From contig NZ_CACSJJ010000001.1 in assembly GCF_902706295.1 (NCBI RefSeq), positions 1-64,000 on the forward strand: DNA of 64,000 nucleotides, read 5' to 3'. This DNA is from Arthrobacter sp. 18067 (GTDB taxonomy: Bacteria; Actinomycetota; Actinomycetes; Actinomycetales; Micrococcaceae). Shown here piece by piece: positions 9,692 to 18,114 of the stretch; position 1 is the first letter of the stretch, and each line of letters starts with the position of its first letter. Both the position numbers and the translations under genes were made by a program. The notes beneath the pieces are model-generated. The model ran no database searches. It was not told the DNA's origin and was given only the letters and a program-made list of their open reading frames with translations.

Positions 9692-9767
9692 ACGCCCGTT
9701 TCGATGGCTGGCTGCGCAGAGTGCCGTGCAAACGGCATGGTGCGCAGCGAACCGTCGAAACGGGCGT
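9692..9767. terminator. Large three-tier palindrome between convergent genes
   Basis: Outer arms ACGCCCGTTTCGA (9692-9704) and TCGAAACGGGCGT (9755-9767) are perfect complements. Middle arms GCTGCGCA (9711-9718) and TGCGCAGC (9741-9748) are also perfect. Inner arms at 9721-9727 and 9732-9738 close a GCAA tetraloop (GNRA type). There is no flanking T-tract. It could serve as a bidirectional terminator for the MFS and lpdA transcripts, or be a member of a dispersed palindromic repeat family. Confidence 0.6.
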
Positions 9768-9779
9768 CGGCGTTTGAAC

Positions 9780-11189
9780 CTACATGTGCACGTGCAGGCG
9801 CCGTGCAGCCTCCGAGATGGAGCCAGTGAGCGACGGGTACACCGTGAAGGCGCTGGCGACGTCGTCCACATGGAGCTTCTGGGTCACGGCAACGGAGATC
9901 GGGAAGATCAGCTCGGAAGCGTTCGGGCCCACCACCACGCCACCAATCACAGTGCCTGATCCCTTACGGGCGATGATCTTGACGAAGCCGTCCTTGGTGT
10001 TGCGCATCTTGGCGCGGGCGTTGCTGAGGAGGGACAGCATCACAACATCGCCCTGGTACTTACCCGAAGCCAGATCGGCCTCGGAGACACCCACGGAGGC
10101 GATTTCCGGGGAAGTGAAGATGTTGGACGCCACCTGGTTGAGTTTGAGCGGCTTCACGCCGTCCCCCATGAAGTGGGCAATCGCGATGCGGCCCTGCATG
10201 GCAGCTACGGACGCGAGGGCGAAGACACCCGTGCAGTCGCCGGCAGCGTAGATGTTGGGGGCAGTGGTGCGGGAAACGCCGTCCACCTTGATGTGGCCGG
10301 ACTCCGTGAGGGTCACGCCGGCTTCTTCCAGGCCGATGCCGGCGGTGTTCGGGATGGAGCCAACACACACCAGGCAGTGCGAACCCGTGACCACCGATCC
10401 GTCACCCAAAGTGACCTTCACGCCGTCGTCCGTTCGCTCCACTGCGTTGGCGCGTGACTTGGACAGAACGCGTACGCCGCGGCGTTCGAAGACGCCTTCC
10501 AGCAGCTTGGCCGCGTCCGTGTCCTCGCCGGGAAGGACTTGGTCACGGCTGGAGATCAGGGTGACCTTGGATCCCAGGCCGTTGTAGGCGGAGGCGAACT
10601 CGGCACCGGTAACACCGGATCCCACCACGATCAGCTCTTCGGGGAGCTCGTCCAGGTTGTAGATCTGGGCCCAGTTGAGGATGCGTTCGCCGTCGGGCTT
10701 GGCCGTGGGGAGTTCGCGTGGGTGGGCGCCGACAGCCAGCAGGATGGCATCGGCATCAATGGTGCGGGTGCCATCGATGGTCAAGACCTCGATGGTGTTG
10801 TTGTCCAGCAGCTTGCCGGAACCGATCACGATCTCCACGCCCAGCCGCTCAAGGCCGGCACGGATGTCCTCGGACTGTCCATGGGCCAGGTTCAGGACAC
10901 GATCATTGATGTGTTTGAGGTCGGCGCGGGGCTTGGACGCGGTGCCGTCGCCGTCGAACTTCACTCCCAGCTCGTCCGCCTCACCGACGCGGGTCATGAG
11001 GTCGGCGGTGGCAATGAGGGTTTTGGAAGGCACGACGTCGGTCAACACGGCAGAGCCGCCAAGGCCTGCCCGCTCAACGATGGTGACGTGGGCGCCGAGT
11101 GAGGCGGCCACCATGGCAGCTTCATATCCGCCGGGACCACCTCCCAGGATCGCGATACGGGGGGCACTGAAGTCAACTTGGGTGGTCAC
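9780..11189 (-). CDS. lpdA: NAD(P)H-quinone dehydrogenase of the LpdA (Rv3303c) type
   Basis: 469-residue flavoprotein of the dihydrolipoamide-dehydrogenase superfamily. The N-terminal FAD motif is ILGGGPGGYEAA. At the place of the redox CxxxxC the sequence reads GLGGSAVLTDVVPSKT, with no cysteines, so it cannot be a classical lipoamide dehydrogenase. That matches the mycobacterial LpdA group, which reduces quinones. The second nucleotide motif (VVGSGVTGAEFASAY) and C-terminal dimerisation domain are present. The GTG at 11189 is preferred over the longer frame because it places the FAD motif about 12 residues in. It is divergent from purine nucleoside phosphorylase, as near Rv3303c-Rv3307. 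Confidence 0.85.
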   Translation of the reverse strand: MTTQVDFSAPRIAILGGGPGGYEAAMVAASLGAHVTIVERAGLGGSAVLTDVVPSKTLIATADLMTRVGEADELGVKFDGDGTASKPRADLKHINDRVLNLAHGQSEDIRAGLERLGVEIVIGSGKLLDNNTIEVLTIDGTRTIDADAILLAVGAHPRELPTAKPDGERILNWAQIYNLDELPEELIVVGSGVTGAEFASAYNGLGSKVTLISSRDQVLPGEDTDAAKLLEGVFERRGVRVLSKSRANAVERTDDGVKVTLGDGSVVTGSHCLVCVGSIPNTAGIGLEEAGVTLTESGHIKVDGVSRTTAPNIYAAGDCTGVFALASVAAMQGRIAIAHFMGDGVKPLKLNQVASNIFTSPEIASVGVSEADLASGKYQGDVVMLSLLSNARAKMRNTKDGFVKIIARKGSGTVIGGVVVGPNASELIFPISVAVTQKLHVDDVASAFTVYPSLTGSISEAARRLHVHM

Positions 11190-11293
11190 AATCCTCAATT
11201 CTCGCTCATTGCCACGCCGGCTGCCACTCAGCCCACCCTCACCAACGCCCGGGTCCCTACCAAAGTCCTGCGGCCGCAGGGTAGCTTGTACCA

Positions 11294-12112
11294 GTGAGTA
11301 ACACTGAGCTGATGAACACAGACCCTTTCGAAGCCGCACAGGCCGCCGCTGACTTCATTGCCGCGGAGACCGGCGTCGAGTCCCACGATGTAGCCCTGGT
11401 GCTCGGATCCGGCTGGGCGGAGGCTGCTGACCTCATTGGTGAAACCACCGCCACGCTCAACGCCTCGGAGGTCCCCGGCTTCCATAAGCCAGCAGTCGTG
11501 GGCCACGTGGGCACCATCCGCTCCGTCCTCACCAAGGAGGGCAAGCGGGCCTTGGTCCTCGGTGCCAGGACGCACTACTACGAGGGCCGCGGTGTACGTT
11601 CAGTGGTCCACGGCGTTCGCACCGCGGCGGCCGCCGGATGCAAGACCTTGGTCCTCACCAACGGCTGCGGCGGTCTCAACGAGGATTGGACCCCGGGCAC
11701 TCCCGTGCTCATCAGTGACCACATCAATCTCACCGCAACTTCACCGCTTGAGGGCGCCACGTTCGTGGACCTCACCGACCTCTACTCCTCACGCATCCGC
11801 GACCTTGCCCGCGAAGTCGATGCCTCCCTGCAGGAAGGCATCTACGCCCAGTTCACGGGCCCCCACTACGAAACGCCGGCAGAAGTGCAGTACGCCAAGC
11901 GCATCGGTGCAGACCTGGTGGGCATGTCCACCGCGCTCGAAGCAATCGCCGGCCGCCATGCGGGCATGGAAGTGTTCGGCATTTCCCTGGTGACCAACCT
12001 CGCCGCAGGTATCAGCCCGGTCCCCCTGAGCCACGCGGAGGTCCTGGAAGCCGGCCAGGCCGCGGGCAAGCGCATCTCCAAGCTCCTGGCTGAGATCATC
12101 ACCAAGCTCTAG
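11294..12112 (+). CDS. punA: Purine nucleoside phosphorylase (trimeric class)
   Basis: 272-residue cytosolic enzyme cleaving purine nucleosides with phosphate. Family motifs are in order: VLGSGW (phosphate site), THYYEGR, TNGCGGLN, GPHYETPAE and GMSTALEAIAGRH, followed by VTNLAAG. The start is taken as GTG at 11294; an ATG at 11312 is the alternative. In mycobacteria punA/deoD, a phosphomannomutase gene and lpdA lie close together; here the same set is present but interrupted by two fructan genes. A T-rich hairpin terminator follows at 12127. Confidence 0.93.
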   Translation: MSNTELMNTDPFEAAQAAADFIAAETGVESHDVALVLGSGWAEAADLIGETTATLNASEVPGFHKPAVVGHVGTIRSVLTKEGKRALVLGARTHYYEGRGVRSVVHGVRTAAAAGCKTLVLTNGCGGLNEDWTPGTPVLISDHINLTATSPLEGATFVDLTDLYSSRIRDLAREVDASLQEGIYAQFTGPHYETPAEVQYAKRIGADLVGMSTALEAIAGRHAGMEVFGISLVTNLAAGISPVPLSHAEVLEAGQAAGKRISKLLAEIITKL

Positions 12113-12126
12113 GGCGCACCCCAAGG

Positions 12127-12165
12127 AATGCGTGGTCACTGGCGGGTGGCCACGCATTTCTGTTT
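12127..12165 (+). terminator. Rho-independent terminator after purine nucleoside phosphorylase
   Basis: Arms AATGCGTGG (12127-12135) and CCACGCATT (12150-12158) are perfect complements and are followed by a T-rich run (TTCTGTTT), starting 15 bp after the stop codon. Confidence 0.8.
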
Positions 12166-12244
12166 ATCGGTGCCCATAAGCGTGTGCGCTAACAATTTCG
12201 GGCGGGAAGTAAACGCACAGTAAATTCTCAGAATAAATCTGATT

Positions 12245-12256
12245 TGTTGCGCAACA
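12245..12256. promoter_or_regulatory. Palindromic putative operator (TGTTGCGCAACA)
   Basis: Perfect 12-bp palindrome centred on CpG, about 55 bp upstream of a second, LacI-type palindrome. Role is inferred from symmetry and position only. Confidence 0.4.
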
Positions 12257-12299
12257 TTTGACCCGCATCTCTGGAAATGTCACGCGCGCACGTTGGCAG

Positions 12300-12313
12300 T
12301 GTAAGCGCTTGCA
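12300..12313. promoter_or_regulatory. LacI/CcpA-type operator
   Basis: TGTAAGCGCTTGCA fits the LacI-family pattern TGNAANCGNTTNCA at every fixed position. It lies about 285 bp upstream of sacB and about 55 bp before a TTGATT/TAGCGT promoter match. No LacI gene lies adjacent; the one at 26345 is 14 kb away. Confidence 0.6.
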
Positions 12314-12390
12314 CATCTACTGACGGGTAGGCTCCCGAGCAAATGAAATGCCCTTTGATTTGCGACCTAACACGTGTCTAGCGTGGAGAG

Positions 12391-12531
12391 CGTTCCGGTA
12401 AGTCGACGTGCCGGAACGAAGCGCGACGGGGGCCTCACAAGGACTCGTCGCCACCTCGAAACGATGGCGTCCCTCGAAGACGCTTCCAGCGGATCGAGTG
12501 GACGCCTTAGTAGAGAACCCCTCATCAGGGG
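12391..12531 (+). promoter_or_regulatory. Structured 5' leader of levansucrase
   Basis: Three hairpins occur in sequence. CGTTCCGG (12391-12398) pairs with CCGGAACG (12411-12418). GGCGTCC plus CTCGA (12466-12477) pairs with TCGAG plus GGACGCC (12494-12506) with one bulged base. CCCCT (12518-12522) pairs with AGGGG (12527-12531) over a 4-nt loop. If transcription starts near 12391, as the promoter match suggests, nearly the whole leader is structured. Function unknown. Confidence 0.45.
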
Positions 12532-12584
12532 ACAGGGCATGCGCCCCACTCCACGAAGTCCAACACTCCGCGAGAAGAGCAAGC

Positions 12585-14183
12585 ATGAACACGCACTCAA
12601 CCCCTCAACGGCCACGCCGCCGTCTGCGACGGGCAGTAGCCGTCGCAGCGGCAGCCAGCGTGGCAGGCAGCATCCTGCTGGTCACGCCCGCTGCGCAGGC
12701 AAACCTGCCGGCCGATCCGCCGTCGAGCACCATGCCGGCACCCACGCCCGGCTTCCCGCTGCCGAGCCTGCACACTCAGCAGGCCTATGACCCGGCGGCA
12801 AACTTCACGTCCAAATGGACGCGCGCCGACGCCAAACAGATCATGGCCCAAAGCAACCCCACCGTTGCACCGGGTCAGAACTCCATGAGCCCCAACGTCA
12901 CCATGCCGGAAATCCCCAAGGACTTCCCGGCCATGAACAACGACGTTTGGGTCTGGGATACCTGGTCCCTGACCGACGAGAACGCGAACCAGATCAGCTA
13001 CAAGGGCTGGGACGTCATCTTCTCCCTGGTTGCTGACCGACATGCGGGATACGGCTTCGACCAGCGCCACTGGAACGCCCGGATCGGCTACTTCTTCCGG
13101 AAGACCAACGCCGATCCTGCCAAGGATAAATGGAACTACGGCGGACACCTGTTCCTGGACAACACGTCCATCGGCAACACGGAATGGTCCGGTTCCACCC
13201 GCCTCATGCAGGGCAACAAGATCAACGTGTTCTACACGGCCACCACGTTCTACGACGTCGCCGAACGCAACGCCGGCGGGGGTGGAATTGCCCCGGACGC
13301 GGCCATCGCCAAGGCCCTGGGCACCATCCATGCCGACAAGAACGGCGTGAGCTTTGATGGCTTCCAGCACACCAAATTGCTGGAACCGGACGGAAAGCTC
13401 TACCAGAACAAGGCCCAGAACCCGGGCTTCGCATTCCGTGATCCGTACACGTTCGCGGACCCCGCACACCCGGGCAAGACCTTCATGGTCTTCGAAGGCA
13501 ACACCGGTGGCACCCGGGGCTCCTACAAATGCAAGCAGGAAGACCTGGGCTACCAGCCTGGCGATCCCAACGCCGAAACCGTGGCCCAGGTCAACAGCAC
13601 CGGCGCCTGGTACCAGACAGCAAACGTGGGCCTGGCAGTCGCAGACAACAAGGACCTGACCAAGTGGAGCTTCCTTCCGCCGATCCTGTCTGCAAACTGC
13701 GTCAACGACCAGACTGAACGTCCGCAGATCTACATCCAGAACGAGAATGGCAAGAACAAGTACTACCTGTTCACCATCAGCCACCAGTTCACCTACGCGG
13801 ACGGCATGCGCGGTCCCGACGGCGTCTACGGCTTCGTTGGCAACGGCGTCCGTTCGGACTACCAGCCCGTCAACAACAGCGGTCTGGCCTTGGGCTCCCC
13901 CACGGACCTGAACATGCCGGCCAACGCGCCGGAGGGTCCGGACCCGCGGCAGAACGGCCGCCAGTTCCAGGCCTACTCGCACTACGTGCAGCCAGGCGGC
14001 CTGGTGCAGTCGTTCATCGACAACGTGGACGGCGTCCGCGGCGGCTCCCTCTCACCCACCGTGAAGATGAACTTCAAGGGCGGCGTGACGCAGGTTGACC
14101 GCAGCTTCGGCCAGAACGGCCTCGGCCCGTTCGGCTACCTGCCCACCAACGTCCGCGTTGGCGGCGAAGGCCACTACAAGTAG
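12585..14183 (+). CDS. sacB: Secreted levansucrase (GH68)
   Basis: 532-residue exported fructosyltransferase making levan from sucrose. A basic N-terminus (RPRRRLRR) and hydrophobic core ending PAAQA form a Sec-type signal peptide, cleaved near residue 41. GH68 catalytic residues are visible: nucleophile Asp125 in WDTWS, stabiliser Asp286 in RDP, and acid/base Glu378 in TERP. Length is normal for the family. The ATG at 12585 has GAGAAGAG upstream; a longer open frame to 12408 would bury the signal peptide and is rejected. It is followed by a GH32 gene. Inulosucrase is also GH68, so the product linkage is inferred. Confidence 0.92.
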   Translation: MNTHSTPQRPRRRLRRAVAVAAAASVAGSILLVTPAAQANLPADPPSSTMPAPTPGFPLPSLHTQQAYDPAANFTSKWTRADAKQIMAQSNPTVAPGQNSMSPNVTMPEIPKDFPAMNNDVWVWDTWSLTDENANQISYKGWDVIFSLVADRHAGYGFDQRHWNARIGYFFRKTNADPAKDKWNYGGHLFLDNTSIGNTEWSGSTRLMQGNKINVFYTATTFYDVAERNAGGGGIAPDAAIAKALGTIHADKNGVSFDGFQHTKLLEPDGKLYQNKAQNPGFAFRDPYTFADPAHPGKTFMVFEGNTGGTRGSYKCKQEDLGYQPGDPNAETVAQVNSTGAWYQTANVGLAVADNKDLTKWSFLPPILSANCVNDQTERPQIYIQNENGKNKYYLFTISHQFTYADGMRGPDGVYGFVGNGVRSDYQPVNNSGLALGSPTDLNMPANAPEGPDPRQNGRQFQAYSHYVQPGGLVQSFIDNVDGVRGGSLSPTVKMNFKGGVTQVDRSFGQNGLGPFGYLPTNVRVGGEGHYK

Positions 14184-14212
14184 GCCGTAACACCCTGGCC
14201 GTGAGGCCGCGG

Positions 14213-14247
14213 CAGGGGTGTTGGCTCCAGAAGGGCCAGCACCCCTG
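14213..14247 (+). repeat. Intercistronic hairpin between GH68 and GH32 genes
   Basis: CAGGGGTGTTGGC (14213-14225) pairs with GCCAGCACCCCTG (14235-14247) over 13 positions with one G-T pair and a 9-nt loop. No T-tract follows. It may protect or partly terminate the sacB message before the downstream gene. Confidence 0.6.
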
Positions 14248-14276
14248 CCACCCCCAACCCTTCAGGATTTCTCCCC

Positions 14277-15899
14277 ATGACTTATCCCAACCCCCATCTG
14301 TCCCGCCGCCACTTACTGGCCGCGAGTGCCGCCGTCGTGGTCGCTTTCTCTGCCGCTTCCTGCACAGCCAGCCCGACGCCGGTCCCCACCTCGGCGGCTC
14401 CGGCACCTACCCCTTCGGATCCTTGGCGGCCCGTTGCCCATCTGACGGCTGAAAAGAACTGGCTCAACGACCCCAACGGCCTCGTCTATCACAACGGGAC
14501 CTACCACGCGTTTTACCAGTACAACCCGCGCGGAAACTCGTGGGGCAACATGTCCTGGGGCCACTCCACCAGCACAGACCTGGTGCACTGGGAACAGCAG
14601 CCTGTGGCCATGGAGGCCAGTCCCGAGGAAGAGATCTTCTCCGGCTGCATCGTTATGGACACGAACAACGCTTCCGGACTCGGATCGGCAGGGAATCCGC
14701 CCATGGTGGCCCTGTACACCAGCGCTTACGGGAAGAACGGTGCGCTTCCTCAAGGCACGCAGGCACAGTCGCTCGCCTTCAGCCTGGATAAGGGGACAAC
14801 CTGGCAGAAGTACCAAGGCAACCCCGTGCTCAACCTCGCGCCCACCAACAACAACTTCCGCGATCCCAAAATCACCTGGTACGAGCCGGGCAATTACTGG
14901 GTGATGACCACCGTGGTGGCCGACGCCCACGTGGTCAAAATGTTCAAGTCCACCGATCTGCTCCAATGGGATTACCTGAGTGATTTCTCCGGCGTCGGAG
15001 CCCAGGGAGGGCTATGGGAAGTGCCCGAACTTCTCCAGATGAAGGTAGAAGGTTCCACCGCGAAGAAGTGGGTGATGCTGCTGAGCATCAACCCCGGCGG
15101 TATAGCTGGCGGCTCGGGCATGCAGTACTTCGTGGGTGAATTCGACGGGACCCGCTTCACTGCAGAGAACGCAGCTGCACCCGATGGGCCGCTCAGCGAA
15201 TCCCAGTGGCTGGACCATGGGGCTGACTATTACGCGGCGAACTCGATCTCCGGCGCACCCGGTGACAAACCCGTGCTACTTGGCTGGATGGGCAACTGGG
15301 ACTACGCCCAGCATGTTCCCACGACTCCGTGGCGCGGTTCCATGGCGATTCCGCGCGAGCTCACCTTGGTTCGCGGGGAGCGCCGTTTCGAACTGCGGTC
15401 CGTCATCGCCTCCGCAGCCAGGGCGGCATTTGAACGCGCCGGCAGTGAAGTCAAGGGCAAAAACCTCACCATAGGCTCCTCACCGCAGGCTCTCGGCAAG
15501 GACTTCACGGGCCGCACGCAACTGATCGAACTCGAGATGGAACTGACCTCTGCCCGCGAAGCCGGTCTGCTCCTCCGCCAATCGCCCGATGCCAAAGCGG
15601 GCCTGCGTATCTCCTATAACAAGGAGAACCACACCGTCAGGGTGGACCGGTCCAAGGCCGGGACGGGCAATTTCTCCGAAAAGTTCAGCCCATTTCACGA
15701 GGTGGCCCTGCCATCCCCCGGAACCGACGGCAAGGTCAAGCTCACGATTCTGCTGGATTCCTCATCCGTGGAGGTCTTTGTCCAGGATGGAGCAGCAGTT
15801 ATCTCAGACACGTTCTTCCCGGACTGGGACAACACTGGGGCATCAGCGTTCAGCATGAATGGCGACACGGACTTCACGGTGCGGACACGCTCACTTTAG
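14277..15899 (+). CDS. GH32 fructan hydrolase lipoprotein (levanase, or levan fructotransferase)
   Basis: 540-residue GH32 enzyme. The twin-arginine-like N-terminus (LSRRHLLAAS) and lipobox SAASC indicate export and lipid anchoring, giving a surface enzyme. Catalytic residues are visible: nucleophile Asp65 in WLNDPNG, Asp196 in RDP, and acid/base Glu248 in EVPE (the usual ECP position). The C-terminal beta-sandwich has SSVEVFVQDG. It likely degrades levan made by the adjacent GH68 enzyme. Arthrobacter relatives are known for levan fructotransferases, also GH32, so hydrolysis versus difructose-anhydride formation cannot be decided here. Confidence 0.87.
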   Translation: MTYPNPHLSRRHLLAASAAVVVAFSAASCTASPTPVPTSAAPAPTPSDPWRPVAHLTAEKNWLNDPNGLVYHNGTYHAFYQYNPRGNSWGNMSWGHSTSTDLVHWEQQPVAMEASPEEEIFSGCIVMDTNNASGLGSAGNPPMVALYTSAYGKNGALPQGTQAQSLAFSLDKGTTWQKYQGNPVLNLAPTNNNFRDPKITWYEPGNYWVMTTVVADAHVVKMFKSTDLLQWDYLSDFSGVGAQGGLWEVPELLQMKVEGSTAKKWVMLLSINPGGIAGGSGMQYFVGEFDGTRFTAENAAAPDGPLSESQWLDHGADYYAANSISGAPGDKPVLLGWMGNWDYAQHVPTTPWRGSMAIPRELTLVRGERRFELRSVIASAARAAFERAGSEVKGKNLTIGSSPQALGKDFTGRTQLIELEMELTSAREAGLLLRQSPDAKAGLRISYNKENHTVRVDRSKAGTGNFSEKFSPFHEVALPSPGTDGKVKLTILLDSSSVEVFVQDGAAVISDTFFPDWDNTGASAFSMNGDTDFTVRTRSL

Positions 15900-15907
15900 A
15901 GCCGCCG

Positions 15908-15960
15908 AGGGGCCGGATCCCACCCTTTACAACCACTCTTACGGGCGGGATCTTGCCCCT
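15908..15960 (+). terminator. Hairpin after the GH32 gene
   Basis: AGGGGC (15908-15913), GATCCC (15916-15921) and CCC (15923-15925) pair with GGG, GGGATC (15947-15952) and GCCCCT (15955-15960). The stem is long and GC-rich without a T-tract, so it may be a terminator or a processing hairpin. Confidence 0.5.
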
Positions 15961-16000
15961 CGTTGCCCCTTCACGGCGCAATGAGGATAGTTTTGTCCCT

Positions 16001-17746
16001 ATGACATCCAGCGATGCCGCATTTGAACAGCTGCTCACCGACGCCCGCGAGTGGGCATCCCAAGACCCGGATCCGGCGACATCGGCCGCTCTCCTCGAGC
16101 TCGCCGACCTTGCCGGTGGCGGTGATGCGGGAGCAGCCCAGGAATTGGGCGACAGCTTCAATGGCACGCTGCAGTTCGGCACCGCCGGCCTCCGTGCGGC
16201 CCTCGGGCCCGGTCCCAACCGGATGAACCGCGTCGTTGTCCGTCGAGCCGCGGCAGGTTTGGCGGCCTTCCTCACCGAAGCCGTCGCCGCAGCTGCGCCG
16301 GGAACCCGGCCACGCGCCGTCGTCGGCTTTGATGCGCGCTACAACTCGGACATCTTTGCCGAGGAAAGCGCGGCAATCTTCACCGCGGCCGGCATCGAGA
16401 CCTTCCTCATGCCGGCGGCTCTCCCGACGCCGTTGCTCGCCTACGCGGTCAGGTCACTGGAGTGCGACGGCGGCGTGATGGTGACAGCCAGCCACAACCC
16501 GCCCCAGGACAACGGCTACAAGGTCTACTTGGGCCGGCACGCTGTGCCGGAGAGTGGTCGCGGTTCACAGATCGTCGCTCCCTACGACGAAAAGATCGCG
16601 GAGAAGATTGAGGCCGTGGGTTCCTTGGATTCGATTCAGCTGGCCCCGGCTGGCTGGACCGTGCTGCCAAAATCCATTGCCGCAGAGTATGAAACCGCCA
16701 TGGCGGGCTTGGCGGATCGGGAACACTTCCGCGCCAGGGACCTCAAGATCGTTTTGACCCCCATGCACGGTGTGGGCGGCGAAACGGCCGTCTCAGTCCT
16801 TAACGCAGCAGGTTTCACGGACGTCACCCTCGTGGCCGAACAGGCTGCACCTGACCCTGACTTCCCCACTGTTGCCTTCCCCAACCCGGAAGAGCCCGGC
16901 GCGCTGGACCTGGCTCTCGCGGCTGCCGCGGACTCGGGTGCAGACATCGTTTTGGCCAATGATCCCGACGCCGACCGCGCAGCGGTTGCAGCTTTGGATC
17001 CCGCCACGGGAGCTTGGCGGATGCTGCGCGGCGATGAAGTGGGTGCGCTGCTGGGCGCACATGTCGTGGCGCGCTTGGCCGCCGGTGCGGGCGAAGAAAC
17101 CCGTGGCGGCGTCTTTGCCAACTCGATCGTGTCCTCACGCCTCCTCTCGCGGATCGCAGCCGCGGCAGGGTATGCGCACGAGGAAACGCTCACGGGATTC
17201 AAATGGATTTCGCGCGTTCCCGGCCTCACCTACGGGTACGAGGAAGCACTGGGCTACTGTGTGGCGCCGGATCTGGTGCGCGACAAGGACGGCATTTCCG
17301 CGGCAGTACTGATCGCTGAATTGGCGGCCGCTGCCAAGGCCGAGGGCAGGACGATCTTCGACACCCTTGATGACCTGTACCTGGTGCACGGGCTGCACGC
17401 CAGTGACCAGTTGAGCATCCGGGTGGCAGACCTCGGACTGCTCGACGCCATGATGAACCGCTTGCGGGTCAACCCGCCCGAAGCATTCGGGGGCTCCGCC
17501 GTCGAGGTCTTTACCGACTTGGCAGAAGGAAGCGAAGCCCTGCCACCCACGGACGGTCTGCTGTATTTGACCCGGGACCTCACCCGCGTGATCATCCGTC
17601 CCAGTGGCACGGAGCCCAAGCTCAAGTGCTACCTGGAAGTCATCCAGGCCGTGGAGTCCGCGGCCGAATTGCCCGAGGCCCGCCAAGCAGCACGGACATC
17701 CCTGGACGATGTCCTCAGGGATGTCCGCGAAGCATTGGGTTTGTAG
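16001..17746 (+). CDS. pmmB: Phospho-sugar mutase (phosphomannomutase/phosphoglucomutase family)
   Basis: 581-residue cytosolic alpha-D-phosphohexomutase. The phosphoserine loop TASHNP has Ser164. The metal-binding loop is NDPDADR, the sugar-binding loop is GYEEALGY, and the phosphate-binding loop is RPSGTEPK near the C-terminus. The ATG at 16001 has GAGGATAG upstream; an in-frame ATG at 15953 is the alternative. Its relative in mycobacteria (pmmB) lies directly beside the purine nucleoside phosphorylase; here the two fructan genes lie between. It ends 5 bp from the end of convergent nirD. Confidence 0.9.
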   Translation: MTSSDAAFEQLLTDAREWASQDPDPATSAALLELADLAGGGDAGAAQELGDSFNGTLQFGTAGLRAALGPGPNRMNRVVVRRAAAGLAAFLTEAVAAAAPGTRPRAVVGFDARYNSDIFAEESAAIFTAAGIETFLMPAALPTPLLAYAVRSLECDGGVMVTASHNPPQDNGYKVYLGRHAVPESGRGSQIVAPYDEKIAEKIEAVGSLDSIQLAPAGWTVLPKSIAAEYETAMAGLADREHFRARDLKIVLTPMHGVGGETAVSVLNAAGFTDVTLVAEQAAPDPDFPTVAFPNPEEPGALDLALAAAADSGADIVLANDPDADRAAVAALDPATGAWRMLRGDEVGALLGAHVVARLAAGAGEETRGGVFANSIVSSRLLSRIAAAAGYAHEETLTGFKWISRVPGLTYGYEEALGYCVAPDLVRDKDGISAAVLIAELAAAAKAEGRTIFDTLDDLYLVHGLHASDQLSIRVADLGLLDAMMNRLRVNPPEAFGGSAVEVFTDLAEGSEALPPTDGLLYLTRDLTRVIIRPSGTEPKLKCYLEVIQAVESAAELPEARQAARTSLDDVLRDVREALGL

Positions 17747-17751
17747 GACTC

Positions 17752-18114
17752 TTAGACTTCAACTTCGATGAAACCGTCCACCAACCGGGTGGCGAAGACA
17801 GCGAGCGTGAGTTCCGGGTTGGTGAAGCACTCCCCGGTTTCGAGGTCGTAGACCTCTTTGTGCAGCGGCGACGCAATGGTCGGCCTGCTTCCACGGGATC
17901 CGATGATGCCGCGGGCCATAACGTTGGCCAGGGTTGCCGGGTCCTGCTGCGCCACAGCGAAGACCTCGGTGGGCGCGGTGCGGAACAGGGCAACCTGGCG
18001 GCCGGCGATCAGTGCCGCTTCGCCCCAGGCCACTTCAAGTTCTGCCACCGGGCAAACACGCTGCCACGTGGCGGTGGTGGCCAGGTCCTCGGCACGGTCC
18101 AGAATTACGGTCAT
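17752..18114 (-). CDS. nirD: Nitrite reductase small subunit NirD
   Basis: 120-residue Rieske-fold protein without the Rieske cysteine/histidine ligands, as is normal for NirD. The sequence around VFAVAQQDPATLANVMARG and SPLHKEVYDLETGECF matches the family, and LHKEVYDL retains the strand order. The ATG at 18114 is chosen over the GTG at 18129 because AGAGGGG sits six bases before it. It is divergent from nirB instead of directly downstream, so the two subunits of one enzyme would be made from back-to-back promoters. Confidence 0.88.
   Translation of the reverse strand: MTVILDRAEDLATTATWQRVCPVAELEVAWGEAALIAGRQVALFRTAPTEVFAVAQQDPATLANVMARGIIGSRGSRPTIASPLHKEVYDLETGECFTNPELTLAVFATRLVDGFIEVEV

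Larger units (their letters stand above)
12113..12584. other. Gene-free 472-bp regulatory region upstream of levansucrase
   Basis: The stretch holds, in order, the terminator of the phosphorylase gene (12127-12165), two palindromic putative operators (12245-12256 and 12300-12313), a weak promoter match (TTGATT, 18 nt, TAGCGT at 12355-12384), and three inverted repeats packed into the roughly 190 nt before the sacB start. I see no convincing coding frame of its own. Confidence 0.6.

Noticed and set aside
12181..12200. A possible LacI-like site (TGTGCGCTAACA) upstream of sacB
   Set aside because: It is asymmetric and lacks two central bases relative to the usual operator; the sites at 12245 and 12300 are much better.
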